A stretch of 5,158 bases of DNA, taken from the NCBI GenBank assembly GCA_028695865.1, contig JAQVID010000311.1, forward strand, positions 1 to 5,158, read 5' to 3'. Every line of letters begins with the position of its first letter. Positions within the stretch are counted from its first letter, which is position 1. The DNA is from Thermoguttaceae bacterium (GTDB lineage Bacteria; Planctomycetota; Planctomycetia; Pirellulales; Thermoguttaceae). Below are positions 5,019-5,158 of this stretch, piece by piece. The position numbers and the translations under genes are program-made. The notes under the pieces were generated by a model, which saw only the letters and a list, made by a program, of their open reading frames with translations, made no database searches and was not told the origin of the DNA.

Positions 5019-5158
5019 ATGAGCAACAAGCCGCAGGAGGCGAATCGTTGCATCCATACGTTCATTATAGTAATGGAAAACGCATTGTACAAGCCCAGTC
5101 GTCGCTGGTTTCAGAAATTTATTTTTGGGGCCTTGTTGACCTGTTCGACGGTCTCGTC
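5019..5158 (+). CDS. Partial gene at the window edge, possibly a transposase N-terminus
   Basis: The frame begins at ATG 5019, eight bases after AAAGGAG, and remains open for 46 codons to the window end. The visible part contains YKPSRRWFQKFIFGALLTC, a short basic-aromatic patch followed by a hydrophobic stretch. The order resembles the N-terminus of some IS4-like or related DDE transposases, where a P-x-W motif leads into GA-L-L, but this is recall of a pattern and not a match I can verify. The preceding hairpin that hides the ribosome site also fits an insertion sequence. No catalytic residues are visible because the gene is cut off. Confidence 0.45.
   Translation, partial: MSNKPQEANRCIHTFIIVMENALYKPSRRWFQKFIFGALLTCSTVS

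Overview
The window most likely comes from a member of the Planctomycetota (Pirellulales-like, perhaps a host-associated lineage). The basis is protein resemblance recalled from family knowledge, not a search: a planctomycete-type family 39 membrane glycosyltransferase, a MauE-type redox membrane protein fused to a CPKC thioredoxin-like domain, and a DUF1573 lipoprotein with the SSCGCT signature. All convincing genes are on the + strand.

Layout. Bases 1-316 hold no convincing gene but are rich in simple-sequence structure: a 30-bp tandem repeat, a 6-bp hairpin, a G6-T-G7 run, a degenerate AACGA pentanucleotide tract and a perfect 10-bp inverted repeat. The 30-bp repeat returns at 406-469, exactly where a glycosyltransferase reading frame (317-1855) starts to look like its family. 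That gene keeps the C-terminal half of the family and lacks the usual catalytic N-terminus, so it is probably a 5'-truncated remnant. A small membrane protein gene (1860-2132), possibly frameshifted, follows four bases later.

After a 220-base gap with a possible terminator comes a tightly packed, overlapping cassette. It comprises a MauE/thioredoxin-like membrane protein (2353-3261), a DUF1573 lipoprotein frame (3261-4361) joined through a TAATG overlap, and a cysteine-rich secreted protein (4358 or 4361-4750) joined through an ATGATGA overlap. The DUF1573 frame is open over 366 codons except for two in-frame TAA codons that separate its lipoprotein signal, DUF1573 core and C-terminal domain. 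The gene is therefore either decaying or recoded. Together the three genes suggest an envelope thiol-redox unit in which the membrane protein handles electrons or disulfides and the cysteine-rich exported protein is a possible client. That functional link is inference.

A 9-bp stem terminator (4782-4813) closes the cassette. At the right edge a partial gene (5019-5158, perhaps the start of a transposase) is preceded by a long, nearly perfect inverted repeat whose downstream arm contains its Shine-Dalgarno sequence. This arrangement could block translation of read-through transcripts.
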